Under the pieces are notes generated by a model that did no database searches, was not told the origin of the DNA, and worked only from the letters and a program-made list of their open reading frames with translations. From the NCBI RefSeq assembly GCF_018342065.1, contig NZ_JAFDOE010000001.1, positions 1,426,001-1,490,000 of the forward strand: DNA of 64,000 bases. The letters run 5' to 3'. Below are positions 37,065-47,615 of this stretch, piece by piece (the stretch's first letter is position 1; every line of letters starts with the position of its first letter). Made by a program: the position numbers and the translations under genes. Origin of the DNA: Citrobacter sp. FP75 (GTDB lineage Bacteria > Pseudomonadota > Gammaproteobacteria > Enterobacterales > Enterobacteriaceae).

Positions 37065-38531
37065 TTACTTCAATTTCGCAGCATACTTCGCCACCGTCGC
37101 CTTCGCCCCTTCCGCCAGCAACGCAAGATATGCTTCGGTGACGTTGGTTCTGAACAACTCAACCAGCGGCAGTTCGCGACCAAAAATAGCATCGATTTCC
37201 AGCAGAGCCTGAACGCGCTCTTCACCTTCTTTACTGCTCTGCACCGCGTTCTGGATAACCGGCAACAGCGGATCGCTAATCTCAATCGCCTCGCCCTGTT
37301 CATCCACACCACCAACGTAACGCATCCAGCCTGCCACGCCCAGCGCGAGCAGATCGAAACGGCTGCCGTGCGCAATGTGCCAGCGCACCGAATCGAGCAT
37401 ACGCTGCGGGAGTTTTTGGCTGCCGTCCATCGCAATCTGCCAGGTACGGTGACGCAGCGCCGGGTTACTGTAACGCTCAATTAACCGAGCGGCATACTGC
37501 TGTAAATCAACGCCTTTTACTTTCAGCGTTGGGGCCTGCTCCTGCAACATTAGCGCGCGGGCTGCACAACGGTAATTGTCGTCGACCATACAATCATTAA
37601 TGTGCTGATATCCTGCCAGATAGCCAAGATACGCGAGGAAAGAGTGACTGCCGTTAAGCATACGCAGTTTCATTTCCTCGAACGGAATCACATCGGCCAC
37701 CAGCTCAGCCCCTGCCTTTTCCCATTGCGGGCGACCGGCAACAAAGTTGTCTTCGATAACCCATTGACGGAACGGTTCACATGCCACGCCCGCCGGATCG
37801 CGTACGCCGGTGAGCTGTTCAATTTTATCCAACGTATCTGGCGTTACCGCAGGGACAATACGATCGACCATGGTCGACGGGAATGTCACATGACGTTCGA
37901 TCCACTCTGCCAGCTCAGCGTCCACTGCGCGCGCGTAAGCAGTAACCACGTTACGCATGACATGACCGTTTTCAGGCATGTTGTCGCAGGACATCACGGT
38001 AAATGCGGCCAGGCCGGCTGCTTTGCGGCGTGAAAGCGCTTCAACGATGACGCCCGGCGCAGATTTCGGCTGATGTGGATTTTGCAGGTCGGCAGCGATC
38101 ATCGGACTTTCCAGCATCAGTTGCCCGGTCGCCGGAGAGTGGCAATACCCTTTCTCGGTAATGGTGAGGGAAACGATAGCCACCTGCGGTTCACACAGAG
38201 CCGCAAAAATGGTCTCAAGACCATCAACCTCTGCATGCAGCGCGTTTTTAACTACACCAACCACTCTCGCCGTCCAGGCATCTGCCGACATTTCTGCGAC
38301 GGTATACAGATTATCCTGTTGTTTCAGATCGGCAATTTGCTGCTCGCCGCCAATCAGGTTAACTTCACAGTAACCCCAGTCACTGTTGTGTTCAGCGGCC
38401 AGGATATCAGCGTAAACACCCTGATGCGCGCGGTGAAACGCACCAAATCCCAGATGAACAATGCGCGTGACCAGTTTGGTACGATCGTAGCCAGGAAGTG
38501 CAGCCCTGGCAGCTAAGAGCTTGTTTTGCAT
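37065..38531 (-). CDS. ydfI: Mannitol-dehydrogenase-family oxidoreductase YdfI (fructuronate reductase-like)
   Basis: 488 residues. Long-chain polyol dehydrogenase, family shared with UxaB, UxuB and MtlD. Rossmann start [21 protein letters not shown] and the signature [21 protein letters not shown] with the catalytic Lys. Members oxidise mannonate or altronate, so it is plausibly the D-mannonate/fructuronate step next to RspA, a mannonate dehydratase relative. It is last in the rspA-rspB-ydfJ-ydfI run, 168 nt after ydfJ. Upstream a TGTAT-8-ATACA inverted repeat (38588-38605) could be an operator. Confidence 0.92.
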   Translation of the reverse strand: MQNKLLAARAALPGYDRTKLVTRIVHLGFGAFHRAHQGVYADILAAEHNSDWGYCEVNLIGGEQQIADLKQQDNLYTVAEMSADAWTARVVGVVKNALHAEVDGLETIFAALCEPQVAIVSLTITEKGYCHSPATGQLMLESPMIAADLQNPHQPKSAPGVIVEALSRRKAAGLAAFTVMSCDNMPENGHVMRNVVTAYARAVDAELAEWIERHVTFPSTMVDRIVPAVTPDTLDKIEQLTGVRDPAGVACEPFRQWVIEDNFVAGRPQWEKAGAELVADVIPFEEMKLRMLNGSHSFLAYLGYLAGYQHINDCMVDDNYRCAARALMLQEQAPTLKVKGVDLQQYAARLIERYSNPALRHRTWQIAMDGSQKLPQRMLDSVRWHIAHGSRFDLLALGVAGWMRYVGGVDEQGEAIEISDPLLPVIQNAVQSSKEGEERVQALLEIDAIFGRELPLVELFRTNVTEAYLALLAEGAKATVAKYAAKLK

Positions 38532-38699
38532 GGTATGACCTACTTATCAATGAAATCAGGACCGTCTCAGAGTAACGCCTGTATGGTTGTATGTTTTGAT
38601 ATACATTAAGCTTTTTAGTATTGGTATGACATCATTTGAAGTTATGTGACAGCATGATCGAGACATTGCCGTTTCATCTCGACCATACCGCTTAACCCA

Positions 38700-40079
38700 T
38701 TAACTTGCCTGAGTGACCCCGGCACGCACCTTCTTGGTTTGACTCACTTCTGCTGCATCTTCCAGAACGCTCAAATCGCGATCTTTTACTTCAGGCATCA
38801 GGAGAGCTGAAACTAATCCGATCAGTGAGTAGATGATGACCATCACCAGAATAGGCCACCAGGAATTGGTCATGTTGCAGAAAATACCAGCTAACACAGG
38901 ACCAAAACCGACGGCGACTAACCCGCCTGCTTCTTTTGAAATCGCCATACGCGTAAATCGATTACGTGCGCCGAACATTTCGGCCATGGTGATGTTTTCA
39001 AGGGCAAACAATCCCAGCACCGCAAAGTTATGGATCACAATCAGCGCGGTCATGATAACGCCCGGACTATACGAATTATCAACCACAATAGACAGCATTG
39101 GGTATGCCAGAATTATTGCTGATATATTCAGGATAATATACGGCAAGCGGCGACCATATTTATCTGATAACCACCCCAGAAGCGGTATTGTAATAAATCC
39201 AATGACAGAACTTATCATCAACGCATCGGTAGGTATCGATTTATTAAATAACAACGTCTGGACCAGATAGCCGGCAAGGAATGTCTGAATTAAACCTGAA
39301 TTACCCGCCTGACCAAAGCGTAATCCGGTTGCCAGCCAGAAAGATTTACTGGTAAACATCGCCCCCAGCGTATTCTCTGATGGGTCATTTAATGCAGGTG
39401 CATTTTCCCCGTTATTTACTTTCTCAAATACCGGGCTTTCTTTGAGGTTCATTCGCAACCAGATGGCAAAAATCATCACCACCACGCTTGCCAGGAATGG
39501 AATACGCCAACCCCAGGCTAACAACTCCTCACGATCAAGCGCAAAGAACATCACCGCCCAGATAGCCGTTGCGCTGAGCGTACCGCAGTTTGTTCCCATC
39601 GCCACCAGGGAGGAAATAATGCCACGCTTTCCTTTTGGTGCGTACTCTGCAAGCATGGTTCCCGCGCCAGAAATTTCAGCACCGGCCCCCAAGCCCTGCA
39701 CGATACGCAGCGTCACCAGCAACACTGGCGCAAAGATACCAATTTGTGCATAGGTCGGCAGTACGCCAATTAGCGTTGTGCAGATCCCCATCATGGTGAT
39801 GGTAATAAACAGCACCTTTTTACGTCCGATGCTGTCACCCATTTTACCGAATATAAATGCCCCAACAATACGAGCAATATAACCGGCACCGTATGTACCC
39901 ATCGCTAAAATGAGCGCCATCGCGGCCGATTGTTCCGGAAAAAATATCTCATGAAATACCAGCGCGGCCCCCAGAGAATATAACTGGAAGTCCATAAATT
40001 CGAGAGCTGTACCTAACCATCCTGAAATGGCGGCTCTCATCAGATCTTTCGTTGACCTTTCGTGTTTTTCTTGATTCAT
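38700..40079 (-). CDS. ydfJ: MHS-type MFS transporter YdfJ (intact)
   Basis: 459 residues, 12-helix metabolite:H+ symporter. N-terminal AAISGWLGTALEFMDFQLYSLGAALVF, the A-motif loop GKMGDSIGRKKVLFITITMMG and the central DREELLAWGWRIPFLASVVV are typical. The gene in E. coli K-12 is split by the Qin prophage; here it is continuous and lies 53 nt after rspB in the same direction. The operon suggests uptake of a sugar acid used by RspA, RspB and YdfI. Confidence 0.92.
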   Translation of the reverse strand: MNQEKHERSTKDLMRAAISGWLGTALEFMDFQLYSLGAALVFHEIFFPEQSAAMALILAMGTYGAGYIARIVGAFIFGKMGDSIGRKKVLFITITMMGICTTLIGVLPTYAQIGIFAPVLLVTLRIVQGLGAGAEISGAGTMLAEYAPKGKRGIISSLVAMGTNCGTLSATAIWAVMFFALDREELLAWGWRIPFLASVVVMIFAIWLRMNLKESPVFEKVNNGENAPALNDPSENTLGAMFTSKSFWLATGLRFGQAGNSGLIQTFLAGYLVQTLLFNKSIPTDALMISSVIGFITIPLLGWLSDKYGRRLPYIILNISAIILAYPMLSIVVDNSYSPGVIMTALIVIHNFAVLGLFALENITMAEMFGARNRFTRMAISKEAGGLVAVGFGPVLAGIFCNMTNSWWPILVMVIIYSLIGLVSALLMPEVKDRDLSVLEDAAEVSQTKKVRAGVTQAS

Positions 40080-40132
40080 ATTGGCTATCTCTAAGAGGTA
40101 AGATGCGTACCACTTACTCGCAGTAATTAATA

Positions 40133-41152
40133 TTATTCAGCGAATGTAAGTAAAACTTTGCAACAGTGCTGCTGATCTTTCTCAAACAATTCGATTGCGT
40201 CTGTAACGTGGTGATAGTCAAAAGTGTGTGTAATAAGTTTATTCGGATCGATAAGTCCTTTAACCAGCCAATCAATGACTACCGGGAATTTATTCGCATT
40301 TAACCGCGACGAATAAATTGAAAGCTCTTTCCCTGTAATGCCCTGCTGCACAATCTGGCAAGGATCGCTGGAGAATCCCATCAAAACAATCCGCGCGGCC
40401 GGTGATGCCAGCGTAATAGCCTCCTGTAATATGGATGGATGACAAGCGGCATCCACGATAATTGTGGGTTTTAACCCTTTCTCAGTCAGAAAATCCTGGA
40501 GTGATTGCTGGCCATTATTAATGGTCCAGTCGGCGCCACACTGTTTGGCCATGGCCAGACGTTCTTCGATCCTGTCGGCAATAACCACCGTTTTCACGTT
40601 ATAGACACGTTTAAGCGCCTGAACGGTCGTCAGTCCCATCGGTCCTGCACCGTAAATCAGCGCGATGTCGTTTTCTGTTGGTTTGACTTGCCCGGTCACG
40701 TTCGCCGCAATAGTGAAAGGCTCAACCATAACGGCATGCTCATCTTTCACTGAATCCGGGATCAGCCAGGCATTTTTTGCCGGTACAACGGCAAACTCGC
40801 TAAAACCGCCATCACGATGAACCCCAAGTACCACCAACGATGTGCATACGTTAGGTTTGCCTATTGAACAGGGATAGCAGTGTCCGCAGCTGATCACCGG
40901 ATCAACAGACACTCTCTCACCCAAACGTGCGCTATCGACACCCTCACCTACCGCATCAATAACGCCGAAAAACTCGTGGCCGATTACCCGTGGATATTTT
41001 GCGAACGGATTATGCCCACGATAAATATGGCTATCAGAGCCACAAATTCCCGCCAGCTTTACCTTTACCCTAACTTCACCAGCAGCTGGTGTCGGAATTG
41101 CTCGCTCTTCAATAACCAGCGTATTCGCTTTTTCAATCACAATACTTTTCAT
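40133..41152 (-). CDS. rspB: Zinc-dependent alcohol dehydrogenase RspB
   Basis: 339 residues from ATG 41152, the E. coli length; the frame is open for 120 more codons through rspA and that extension is not coding. Medium-chain Zn dehydrogenase: catalytic-zinc GICGSDSHIYRGHNPF and GHEFFGVIDAVGEGV, structural-zinc CGHCYPCSIGKPNVC, and NAD-binding IYGAGPMGLTTVQ. It is likely an L-gulonate/sugar-acid oxidoreductase. It follows rspA by 13 nt, so the two are co-transcribed and RspR-regulated. Confidence 0.93.
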   Translation of the reverse strand: MKSIVIEKANTLVIEERAIPTPAAGEVRVKVKLAGICGSDSHIYRGHNPFAKYPRVIGHEFFGVIDAVGEGVDSARLGERVSVDPVISCGHCYPCSIGKPNVCTSLVVLGVHRDGGFSEFAVVPAKNAWLIPDSVKDEHAVMVEPFTIAANVTGQVKPTENDIALIYGAGPMGLTTVQALKRVYNVKTVVIADRIEERLAMAKQCGADWTINNGQQSLQDFLTEKGLKPTIIVDAACHPSILQEAITLASPAARIVLMGFSSDPCQIVQQGITGKELSIYSSRLNANKFPVVIDWLVKGLIDPNKLITHTFDYHHVTDAIELFEKDQQHCCKVLLTFAE

Positions 41153-41165
41153 AGCAAACCACTCC

Positions 41166-42380
41166 TTACCAGTTCCACAAGGTGCCATCTTCCAGGCGTG
41201 CGACGGGCAGATAAGCCGGATCGTACGGATATTTCGCCGCAAGTTTTTCGTCGAACTCGATGCCCAGACCCGGTTTGTCGCCAGGGTGCATATAGCCGTT
41301 ATCGAACGTCCAGTTATGCGGGAATACTTCCAGCATCTGCTCGGAGTAGCCCATATATTCCTGTACGCCAAAATTCGGTACCCACAGGTCAAAATGGAGC
41401 GCGGCAGCCATGCAGACCGGTGAAAGATCGGAAGGTCCGTGAGAGCCGGTACGCACCTGGTACAGCGACGCAAAATCAGCAATGCGGCGCATGCCGGTGA
41501 TACCGCCCGCATGGGTAATGGTGGTGCGGATATAGTCGATCAGCTGTTCTTCGATCAGCTGTTTGCAATCCCAGATACTGTTAAAGACTTCCCCTACCGC
41601 AATCGGTGTTACCGTGTGCTGGCGAATCAGTCGGAAGCACTCCTGGTTTTCAGCTGGGGTCGGATCTTCCATCCAGAACAGACGATACTCTTCAATGCTT
41701 TTGCCAAAACGCGCCGCTTCAATTGGCGTCAGGCGATGGTGCATGTCATGGAGCAGGTGTTCGTTGAAGCCGAATTTGTTACGGACAGCGTCAAACAACT
41801 GCGGGGTGAAATCGAGGTATTTTTCCGTCGACCACAGCTGCTCTTCCGGCCACTGTCCTTTGGTCGCAGGCTCATAGGCCAGGCCTTTGCCTTTCGACAT
41901 CCCGTAAGTCGTTTTCATACCCGGTACGCCGCACTGGACGCGAATCGCTTTAAAACCCATCTCCTGATGACGCGCATAGTCTTCCAGCACATCATCAATG
42001 GTGCGACCGGTGGTGTGACAGTAAACCATCACTCCTTCGCGGGATGCGCCGCCCAGCAGCTGATACAGCGGCATATTTGCGGCTTTCGCTTTGATATCCC
42101 ACAGCGCCATATCGACGGCGGAAATCGCCGACATAGTGACGGGGCCACGACGCCAGTACGCGCCTTTGTAGAAGAACTGCCAGATATCCTCGATGCGGTG
42201 TGCGTCGCGACCAATAAGCTGAGGACACACATGATCTTTCAGATAGGACGCAACGGATAACTCACGTCCGTTTAGCGTGGCGTCCCCTAAGCCCGTGATC
42301 CCGTCCTCGGTGGTAATTTTCAGCGTAACGAAATTACGCCCCGGACAGGTGACAAAAACTTCAGCCCCTACAATCTTCAT
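41166..42380 (-). CDS. rspA: RspA, enolase-superfamily mannonate dehydratase-like
   Basis: 404 residues, the E. coli length. Mandelate-racemase/enolase-superfamily member with D-mannonate dehydratase activity reported for relatives. Seen: [20 protein letters not shown] start, a Mg2+-ligand/acid-base region ([18 protein letters not shown]), [26 protein letters not shown] and the [13 protein letters not shown] barrel strand. The gene was first linked to lowering starvation sigma factor through a lactone signal. First in the rspAB operon. Upstream DNA carries a tRNA-D-arm-like stretch (42425-42440) which is not a tRNA. Confidence 0.94.
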   Translation of the reverse strand: MKIVGAEVFVTCPGRNFVTLKITTEDGITGLGDATLNGRELSVASYLKDHVCPQLIGRDAHRIEDIWQFFYKGAYWRRGPVTMSAISAVDMALWDIKAKAANMPLYQLLGGASREGVMVYCHTTGRTIDDVLEDYARHQEMGFKAIRVQCGVPGMKTTYGMSKGKGLAYEPATKGQWPEEQLWSTEKYLDFTPQLFDAVRNKFGFNEHLLHDMHHRLTPIEAARFGKSIEEYRLFWMEDPTPAENQECFRLIRQHTVTPIAVGEVFNSIWDCKQLIEEQLIDYIRTTITHAGGITGMRRIADFASLYQVRTGSHGPSDLSPVCMAAALHFDLWVPNFGVQEYMGYSEQMLEVFPHNWTFDNGYMHPGDKPGLGIEFDEKLAAKYPYDPAYLPVARLEDGTLWNW

Positions 42381-42487
42381 GCTTTATTCCTTACATCTCT
42401 TTGTCTGATGCAGGAAATTTACCCAACTGAGCTACTACCATACAAGTATAATGATCGTAAAAACGCTAGCCGATCACAAAAAAGGCG

Positions 42488-42814
42488 CTATGCGCGCCCC
42501 CATCCAGCCACGATAATTAGCATCCCGCACAGCGCGACCAACGCCCCAGACCAGTCGTACAGGCTTAGTTTTACGCCATCAACAATGCGCAGCCACATCA
42601 GGGCCGTCACCACATATACACCGCCATACGCCGCGTACACGCGACCGCTCGCGGCAGGATGCAGCGTCAGCAGCCAGACAAATAAGGCCAGTGACACTCC
42701 AGCTGGGAGAATCAACCAGGCCGTTGCGCCTCGCTTTAACCAGAGCCAGGGCAAAAAGCAGCCGATGATTTCGCACAGCGCCGTAACGAAAAAAAGCAAG
42801 GTAGTTTTAAGCAT
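42488..42814 (-). CDS. ynfA: Inner-membrane protein YnfA (UPF0060)
   Basis: 108 residues, same length as E. coli YnfA; four predicted helices of the UPF0060 family, related to small multidrug transporters. Conserved [17 protein letters not shown] and [15 protein letters not shown] blocks. In Shigella a YnfA homologue exports dyes, so an efflux role is plausible. ATG 42814; divergent from ynfB. It ends about 107 nt before rspA and is not clearly in its operon. Confidence 0.9.
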   Translation of the reverse strand: MLKTTLLFFVTALCEIIGCFLPWLWLKRGATAWLILPAGVSLALFVWLLTLHPAASGRVYAAYGGVYVVTALMWLRIVDGVKLSLYDWSGALVALCGMLIIVAGWGRA

Positions 42815-42967
42815 GGATAATATTCAGTGATGTTCGGTTTAAGCATGATACGACAGAATGCGGTCAGTTTATCCATATCCGCCGGGCGGGTATGACCCGG
42901 AGCAGGAATGGTGTAGAATTTAACCCTGTTTTATCGTTTTTTGCCTTTCTCATAAAAGGAATTCGCC

Positions 42968-43309
42968 ATGAACAACACACTGAGCAAACGCCTGTGCCTG
43001 ACGGCCATGCTTACGCTGGCGGCGGTGGTATACACCTCTTCCGCATTTGCTGAAACCAGCAAGCTGGTCATTGAGTCCGGAGACAGCGCCCAAAGTCGTC
43101 AACAGGCTGCAATGGAAAAGGAACAGTGGAACGATACGCGTAATTTGCGCCATAAAGTTAATACGCGCACAGAGAAAGAGTGGGACAAAGCCGACGCGGC
43201 TTTTGACAGCCGTGATAAGTGCGAGCAGAGCGCCAACATTAATGCCTACTGGGAACCAAACACCCTGCGCTGCCTTGACCGCCGCACCGGACGTACCGTC
43301 GCGCCATAA
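42968..43309 (+). CDS. ynfB: Secreted protein YnfB (UPF0482, DUF1283)
   Basis: 113 residues, same length as E. coli YnfB. Signal peptide of about 28 residues ending SSAFA, then a basic/acidic mature part with two Cys ([19 protein letters not shown]) that could form a disulphide. No functional assignment. Ends 37 nt before speG, with which it may be co-transcribed. Confidence 0.9.
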   Translation: MNNTLSKRLCLTAMLTLAAVVYTSSAFAETSKLVIESGDSAQSRQQAAMEKEQWNDTRNLRHKVNTRTEKEWDKADAAFDSRDKCEQSANINAYWEPNTLRCLDRRTGRTVAP

Positions 43310-43346
43310 TTTTTGTGCTCAATAAAGGAACTTGAAAGGATACGAT

Positions 43347-43907
43347 ATGACAAGCGCCCTCAGTGTTAAGCTACGCCCGCTGGAGCGTGAAGATTTACGG
43401 TTTGTTCATCAGCTTGATAACAACGCCAGCGTGATGCGTTACTGGTTCGAAGAACCGTACGAAGCGTTCGTTGAACTGTCAGATCTGTATGACAAGCATA
43501 TTCATGACCAAAGCGAACGCCGCTTTGTGGTGGAATGCAACGGTGAAAAAGCCGGTCTGGTGGAACTGGTAGAGATCAACCATGTGCACCGCCGGGCTGA
43601 ATTTCAGATCATAATTTCGCCGGATTTCCAGGGTAAAGGCCTTGCCACGCGAGCGGCAAAGCTGGCAATGGATTACGGCTTCACCGTACTCAACTTATAT
43701 AAGCTGTATCTGATCGTCGATAAAGAAAACGAAAAGGCCATTCACATCTACCGCAAACTCGGTTTTATGGTAGAAGGCGAACTGATTCATGAGTTCTTTA
43801 TTAACGGACAGTACCGCAACACCATCCGCATGTGTATCTTCCAGCATCAGTATCTGGCGGAACATAAAGTCCCGGGAACTAACCTGCTACAGCCTACGGC
43901 GCAGTAA
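43347..43907 (+). CDS. speG: Spermidine N1-acetyltransferase SpeG
   Basis: 186 residues from ATG 43347, the E. coli length. GNAT enzyme that acetylates spermidine and spermine in excess, making the amines harmless. The acetyl-CoA loop reads [21 protein letters not shown]; conserved [20 protein letters not shown] belongs to the allosteric polyamine site. Its presence contrasts with its loss in Shigella. The stop is 5 nt from the convergent ynfC stop. Confidence 0.96.
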   Translation: MTSALSVKLRPLEREDLRFVHQLDNNASVMRYWFEEPYEAFVELSDLYDKHIHDQSERRFVVECNGEKAGLVELVEINHVHRRAEFQIIISPDFQGKGLATRAAKLAMDYGFTVLNLYKLYLIVDKENEKAIHIYRKLGFMVEGELIHEFFINGQYRNTIRMCIFQHQYLAEHKVPGTNLLQPTAQ

Positions 43908-43912
43908 GGCTG

Positions 43913-44638
43913 TTAATAGTAATCAATGGTGTTTTTAATCGTGTAATGGTGTTCAACTGCCGGCTTCACGCTTTCATCAACAATGACAAGCTGGCAGTTG
44001 AGCGGGTTCGCATGGTTATCGTATTCACACGTTTGCGTAACGTTCCCCAACGAACGATCGTTCAACAGGCTCTCTGCCGTATAATCCAGTTTTTTCAGCG
44101 GATCGGTAGAAGGTTTCGCTTTAACTCGTAACGTATTGTCTTTACTGACGGTGGTTTTCCCCAACGGGTAACCCTCTGCGTCGTACCGGTACTGCACCTT
44201 CATTTCTTTACCCGTTGCCGAAACAACGAAGCCATTATCGTCGGTGTCCCACACTACCCCGGCAGCAGGTAATTCCGCCAGCTGGCATTTCCCCTGTAAA
44301 CGGATCTTTTTTTCCAGCGTCCCGGCATCCAGGTAATAGTTGGCATCCAGCACTAATGCCATTCCGCTATTGTTCTCAACATCGTGCAGTTCCAGGGTAT
44401 CAAAACAGCCTTCCTGCGAGAGAGTGCCGTTCACGCGCTTGGTCACTTCACCTTTATCATTCAGCAACGTCTGGCTGAAATCCTTCACCGGTCCACGCAG
44501 GGGATCAAAATCGAATTCATTGGAGAAACTGGCCATTTCCGGCGTAAAGGAAGCCAGTTCTTTGCCGTTATCACACCCGACTAACACAACGCACAGGAAA
44601 CCTAACAGGGTCTGTTTCTTCACATTTTTCACCGGCAT
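43913..44638 (-). CDS. ynfC: Lipoprotein YnfC (UPF0257)
   Basis: 241 residues. Signal with lipobox LVGC (start MPVKNVKKQTLLGFLCVVLVGCDNG), so probably a lipid-anchored outer- or inner-membrane protein; Asp directly after the Cys hints at inner-membrane retention. The mature part begins ASFTPEMASFSNEFDFDPL. An in-frame start at 44659 adds seven residues. Function unknown. Confidence 0.9.
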   Translation of the reverse strand: MPVKNVKKQTLLGFLCVVLVGCDNGKELASFTPEMASFSNEFDFDPLRGPVKDFSQTLLNDKGEVTKRVNGTLSQEGCFDTLELHDVENNSGMALVLDANYYLDAGTLEKKIRLQGKCQLAELPAAGVVWDTDDNGFVVSATGKEMKVQYRYDAEGYPLGKTTVSKDNTLRVKAKPSTDPLKKLDYTAESLLNDRSLGNVTQTCEYDNHANPLNCQLVIVDESVKPAVEHHYTIKNTIDYY

Positions 44639-44729
44639 AAGGAGATAATTCTCAATCATATTAGCAAATACAGTTATTTACACCAGAAATGCTAATCTTA
44701 GATTATGTCTGTCATGAAAGGAGTTGATG

Positions 44730-45035
44730 ATGAAATACATAACAGGAATTGCCGCGAGTTTATTGATAGCTGCCTCTCCACAGGTTCTGGCCGCGCCAGA
44801 ATCATGCGAGCGCGTTAAGAGCGATATTGAACAACGCATTATTAATAATGGGGTTGCGGAATCCAGCTTCACGTTAAGTATCGTGCCTAACGACCAGGCC
44901 GATCAGCCAGATTCTCTGGTTGTGGGACATTGTGCCAACGACACGCATAAGATCCTTTACGCTCGTACCAGCAGCGGTAACGCCCCCGCCAATAGCACAC
45001 CTTCTCAAGACGGCCACCCCGCCGAACCGCAATAA
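44730..45035 (+). CDS. ynfD: Secreted protein YnfD (DUF1161)
   Basis: 101 residues from ATG 44730, with AAAGGAG 6 nt before it and the E. coli length; in-frame ATG 44727 and TTG 44724 are unlikely. Signal peptide ending QVLA, then APESCERVKSDIEQRI and a VVGHCAND motif, giving two conserved Cys. No known function. A UUCG-capped hairpin follows. Confidence 0.88.
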   Translation: MKYITGIAASLLIAASPQVLAAPESCERVKSDIEQRIINNGVAESSFTLSIVPNDQADQPDSLVVGHCANDTHKILYARTSSGNAPANSTPSQDGHPAEPQ

Positions 45036-45041
45036 ATCTCG

Positions 45042-45059
45042 CCCTCCGTTCGCGGAGGG
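45042..45059 (+). terminator. UUCG-capped hairpin after ynfD
   Basis: CCCTCCG (45042-45048), TTCG loop, CGGAGGG (45053-45059). Very stable stem; only a weak T-rich tail follows, so it may be a terminator or 3' protective hairpin. Confidence 0.6.
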
Positions 45060-45069
45060 TCACTCCTGT

Positions 45070-45110
45070 TTGATATGCATTAATATGACGTACTCATAAC
45101 GAGGTAAACT
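45070..45110 (+). promoter_or_regulatory. FNR site and promoter of the ynfFGH-dmsD operon
   Basis: TTGAT-ATGC-ATTAA (45070-45083) fits the FNR consensus at 9 of 10 positions. A TAAACT -10-like box (45105-45110) places FNR at about -41.5. This matches the anaerobic control known for the E. coli ynfEFGH operon. Confidence 0.62.
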
Positions 45111-45183
45111 CACTTCATCATTAGCATGCTATTAATTTCGATATAGAAATTAATATATAGCGATAACTATAATGGAGTGAGTT

Positions 45184-47605
45184 ATGTCTGAAGTGGAGCA
45201 ATATGGAGGTATTAGCCGCAGGACGTTAGTTAAATCCTCGGCAATCGGTACGCTGGCGCTGGCCGCAGGCGGTTTTTCATTGCCTTTTGGCGTGCGTAGC
45301 GCTGCTGCTGCGGTACAGGAATCAATACAATCCGCTGAAGAAAAGGCCGTCTGGAGTTCCTGTACTGTGAACTGTGGAAGCCGTTGCCTTTTACGTCTGC
45401 ACGTAAAAGATGATGCCGTTTACTGGGTTGAGTCCGACACGACGGGAGAGGATATCTACGGTAACCATCAGGTTCGCGCCTGCCTGCGAGGGCGATCTAT
45501 TCGTCGACGCATGAATCATCCGGATCGCCTTAAATATCCAATGAAACGCGTAGGCAAACGTGGAGAAGGCAAGTTCGAGCGTATCACCTGGGATGAAGCG
45601 CTGGACACCATTGGTGGGAATTTGAAGCGTATTTTGCATGACTACGGTAATGAAGCTGTGCACGTACTGTATGGTACCGGCGTGGATGGTGGGAATATTC
45701 TCCAACGTCCCCTACCGTCTTATGAACGCCTGCGGCGGTTACCTGAGCCGTTATGGCAGTTACAGTACCGCGCAAATTAGCGCCGCCATGGGCTATATGT
45801 TTGGTGCTAACGACGGAAACAGCCCTGACGACATCGCCAATACAAAACTGGTCGTAATGTTCGGTAATAACCCTGCCGAAACGCGTATGAGCGGCGGCGG
45901 TGTGACGTATTATGTCGAACAAGCGCGCGAACGTTCTAACGCCCGGATGATTGTTATTGATCCTCGTTATAATGATACCGCCGCCGGTCGTGAAGATGAA
46001 TGGCTTCCTATTCGCCCCGGAACCGACGCTGCGCTGGCCGCCGCAATTGCCTGGGTGCTAATCACAGAAGATCTGATTGATAAACCTTTCCTTGATAAAT
46101 ATTGCGTCGGCTACGACGAAACCACGCTACCCACCAGCGCACCGCGTAATGCGCACTACAAAGCCTATATTTTAGGCGAAGGTCCAGACGGCATTGCAAA
46201 AACACCGGAATGGGCATCGCGCATCACCAGTATCCCGGCACAGAAAATCATCCAGTTGGCACGTGAAATTGGACAGGCTAAACCGGCTTATATCTGCCAG
46301 GGCTGGGGGCCACAGCGCCACTCCAACGGCGAGCAGACCGCACGCGCGATTGCTATGCTCTCAGTATTGACGGGGAACGTCGGTGTCAACGGCGGTAACT
46401 CAGGCATGCGTGAAGGAACCTGGGATCTCGGCGTGGAGTGGTTCTCGATGCTTGAGAATCCAGTTAAAACGCAGATCTCAGTCTTTACCTGGACCGATGC
46501 CATTGATCACGGAGCAGACATGACCGCCACCCGTGACGGGGTTCGCGGTAAAGATAAACTGGACGTTCCTATCAAGTTTATCTGGTGCTACGCCAGTAAC
46601 ACTCTCGTTAATCAGCATGGCAATATCGCTCATACTCATGAAGTCTTACAGGACGACAGCAAGTGTGAAATGATCGTCGGCATTGAGCACTTTATGACGG
46701 CCTCAGCGAAATATTGCGACATCCTGCTGCCGGATCTGATGCCAACCGAACAGGAAGATCTGATCTCGCATGAGTCCGCCGGGAACATGGGCTACGTCAT
46801 TCTCGGTCAACCTGCCACTTCGCCTAAATTTGAACGCAAGCCTATCTACTGGACGCTTAGCGAAGTCGCTAAACGTCTTGGCCCGGATGTATATCAAAAA
46901 TTCACCGAAGGCCGCACCCAGCATGAATGGGTCAAATATCTGCATACAAAAACCAAAGAACGTAACCCGGAAATGCCCGATTACGACGAGATGAAAACTA
47001 CCGGTATTTTCAAGAAAAAATGCCCGGAAGAACATTATGTCGCCTTCCGTTCATTCCGCGAAAATCCTGCGTCAAATCCGTTGAAAACGCCTTCAGGAAA
47101 AATTGAGATCTACTCCGAGCGATTAGCAACCATTGCCGACACGTGGGACCTGAAGGATGATGAAATCGTTCATCCACTGCCTGCTTATGCGCCTGGCTTC
47201 GACGGCTGGGACGATCCCAAACGCAAAACATACCCGCTACAGCTTACCGGCTTCCACTATAAAGCGAGAACCCACTCAAGCTACGGCAACATTGATGTTT
47301 TAAAACAGGCATGCCCGCAGGAAATCTGGATCAACCCCATCGATGCCACTACGCGTGGGATCCATCACGGCGATACGGTTCGGGTATTTAACGATAATGG
47401 TCAGATGCTGATCGCAGCGAAGGTTACACCGCGCATTTTGCCTGGCGTAACGGCCATCGGACAAGGCGCGTGGCTCAACGCCGATATGTTTGGCGACAAG
47501 ATTGACCACGGTGGTTCCATCAACATTCTGACATCTCACCGTCCTTCTCCGTTAGCGAAGGGGAACCCATCCCACAGTAATCTCGTTCAGGTTGAAAAGG
47601 CGTAA
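45184..47605 (+). pseudogene. ynfF: DMSO-reductase-like catalytic subunit YnfF, frameshifted
   Basis: Tat-signal molybdopterin oxidoreductase (ISRRTLVKSS near the start) broken by a frameshift at codon 172-173 (45700). Frame 1 carries the Tat signal and the 4Fe-4S motif (CTVNCGSRC) and then derails to a stop at 45780. Frame 2 continues the normal protein (SNVPYRLMNACGGYLSRYG) to 47605. Against the YnfF sequence as I recall it, two residues (Thr-Asn) plus one net base are missing, i.e. 5 nt deleted. Reconstructed length about 806, close to E. coli. It is the only catalytic gene of the operon, so the reductase is probably dead. An assembly error is possible. Confidence 0.83.
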
Positions 47606-47615
47606 GGTGTAACTC

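Noticed and set aside
42422-42445. tRNA D-arm-like stretch upstream of rspA (TAGTAGCTCAGTTGGG on minus strand)
   Set aside because: No anticodon, T-arm or acceptor stem around it, and the same stretch, as I recall it, occurs in the E. coli rspA leader, so it is probably a leader or operator.
45638-45780. Programmed ribosomal frameshift in ynfF
   Set aside because: No slippery heptamer or stimulatory structure is evident, and two conserved residues are missing as well, which fits a deletion.
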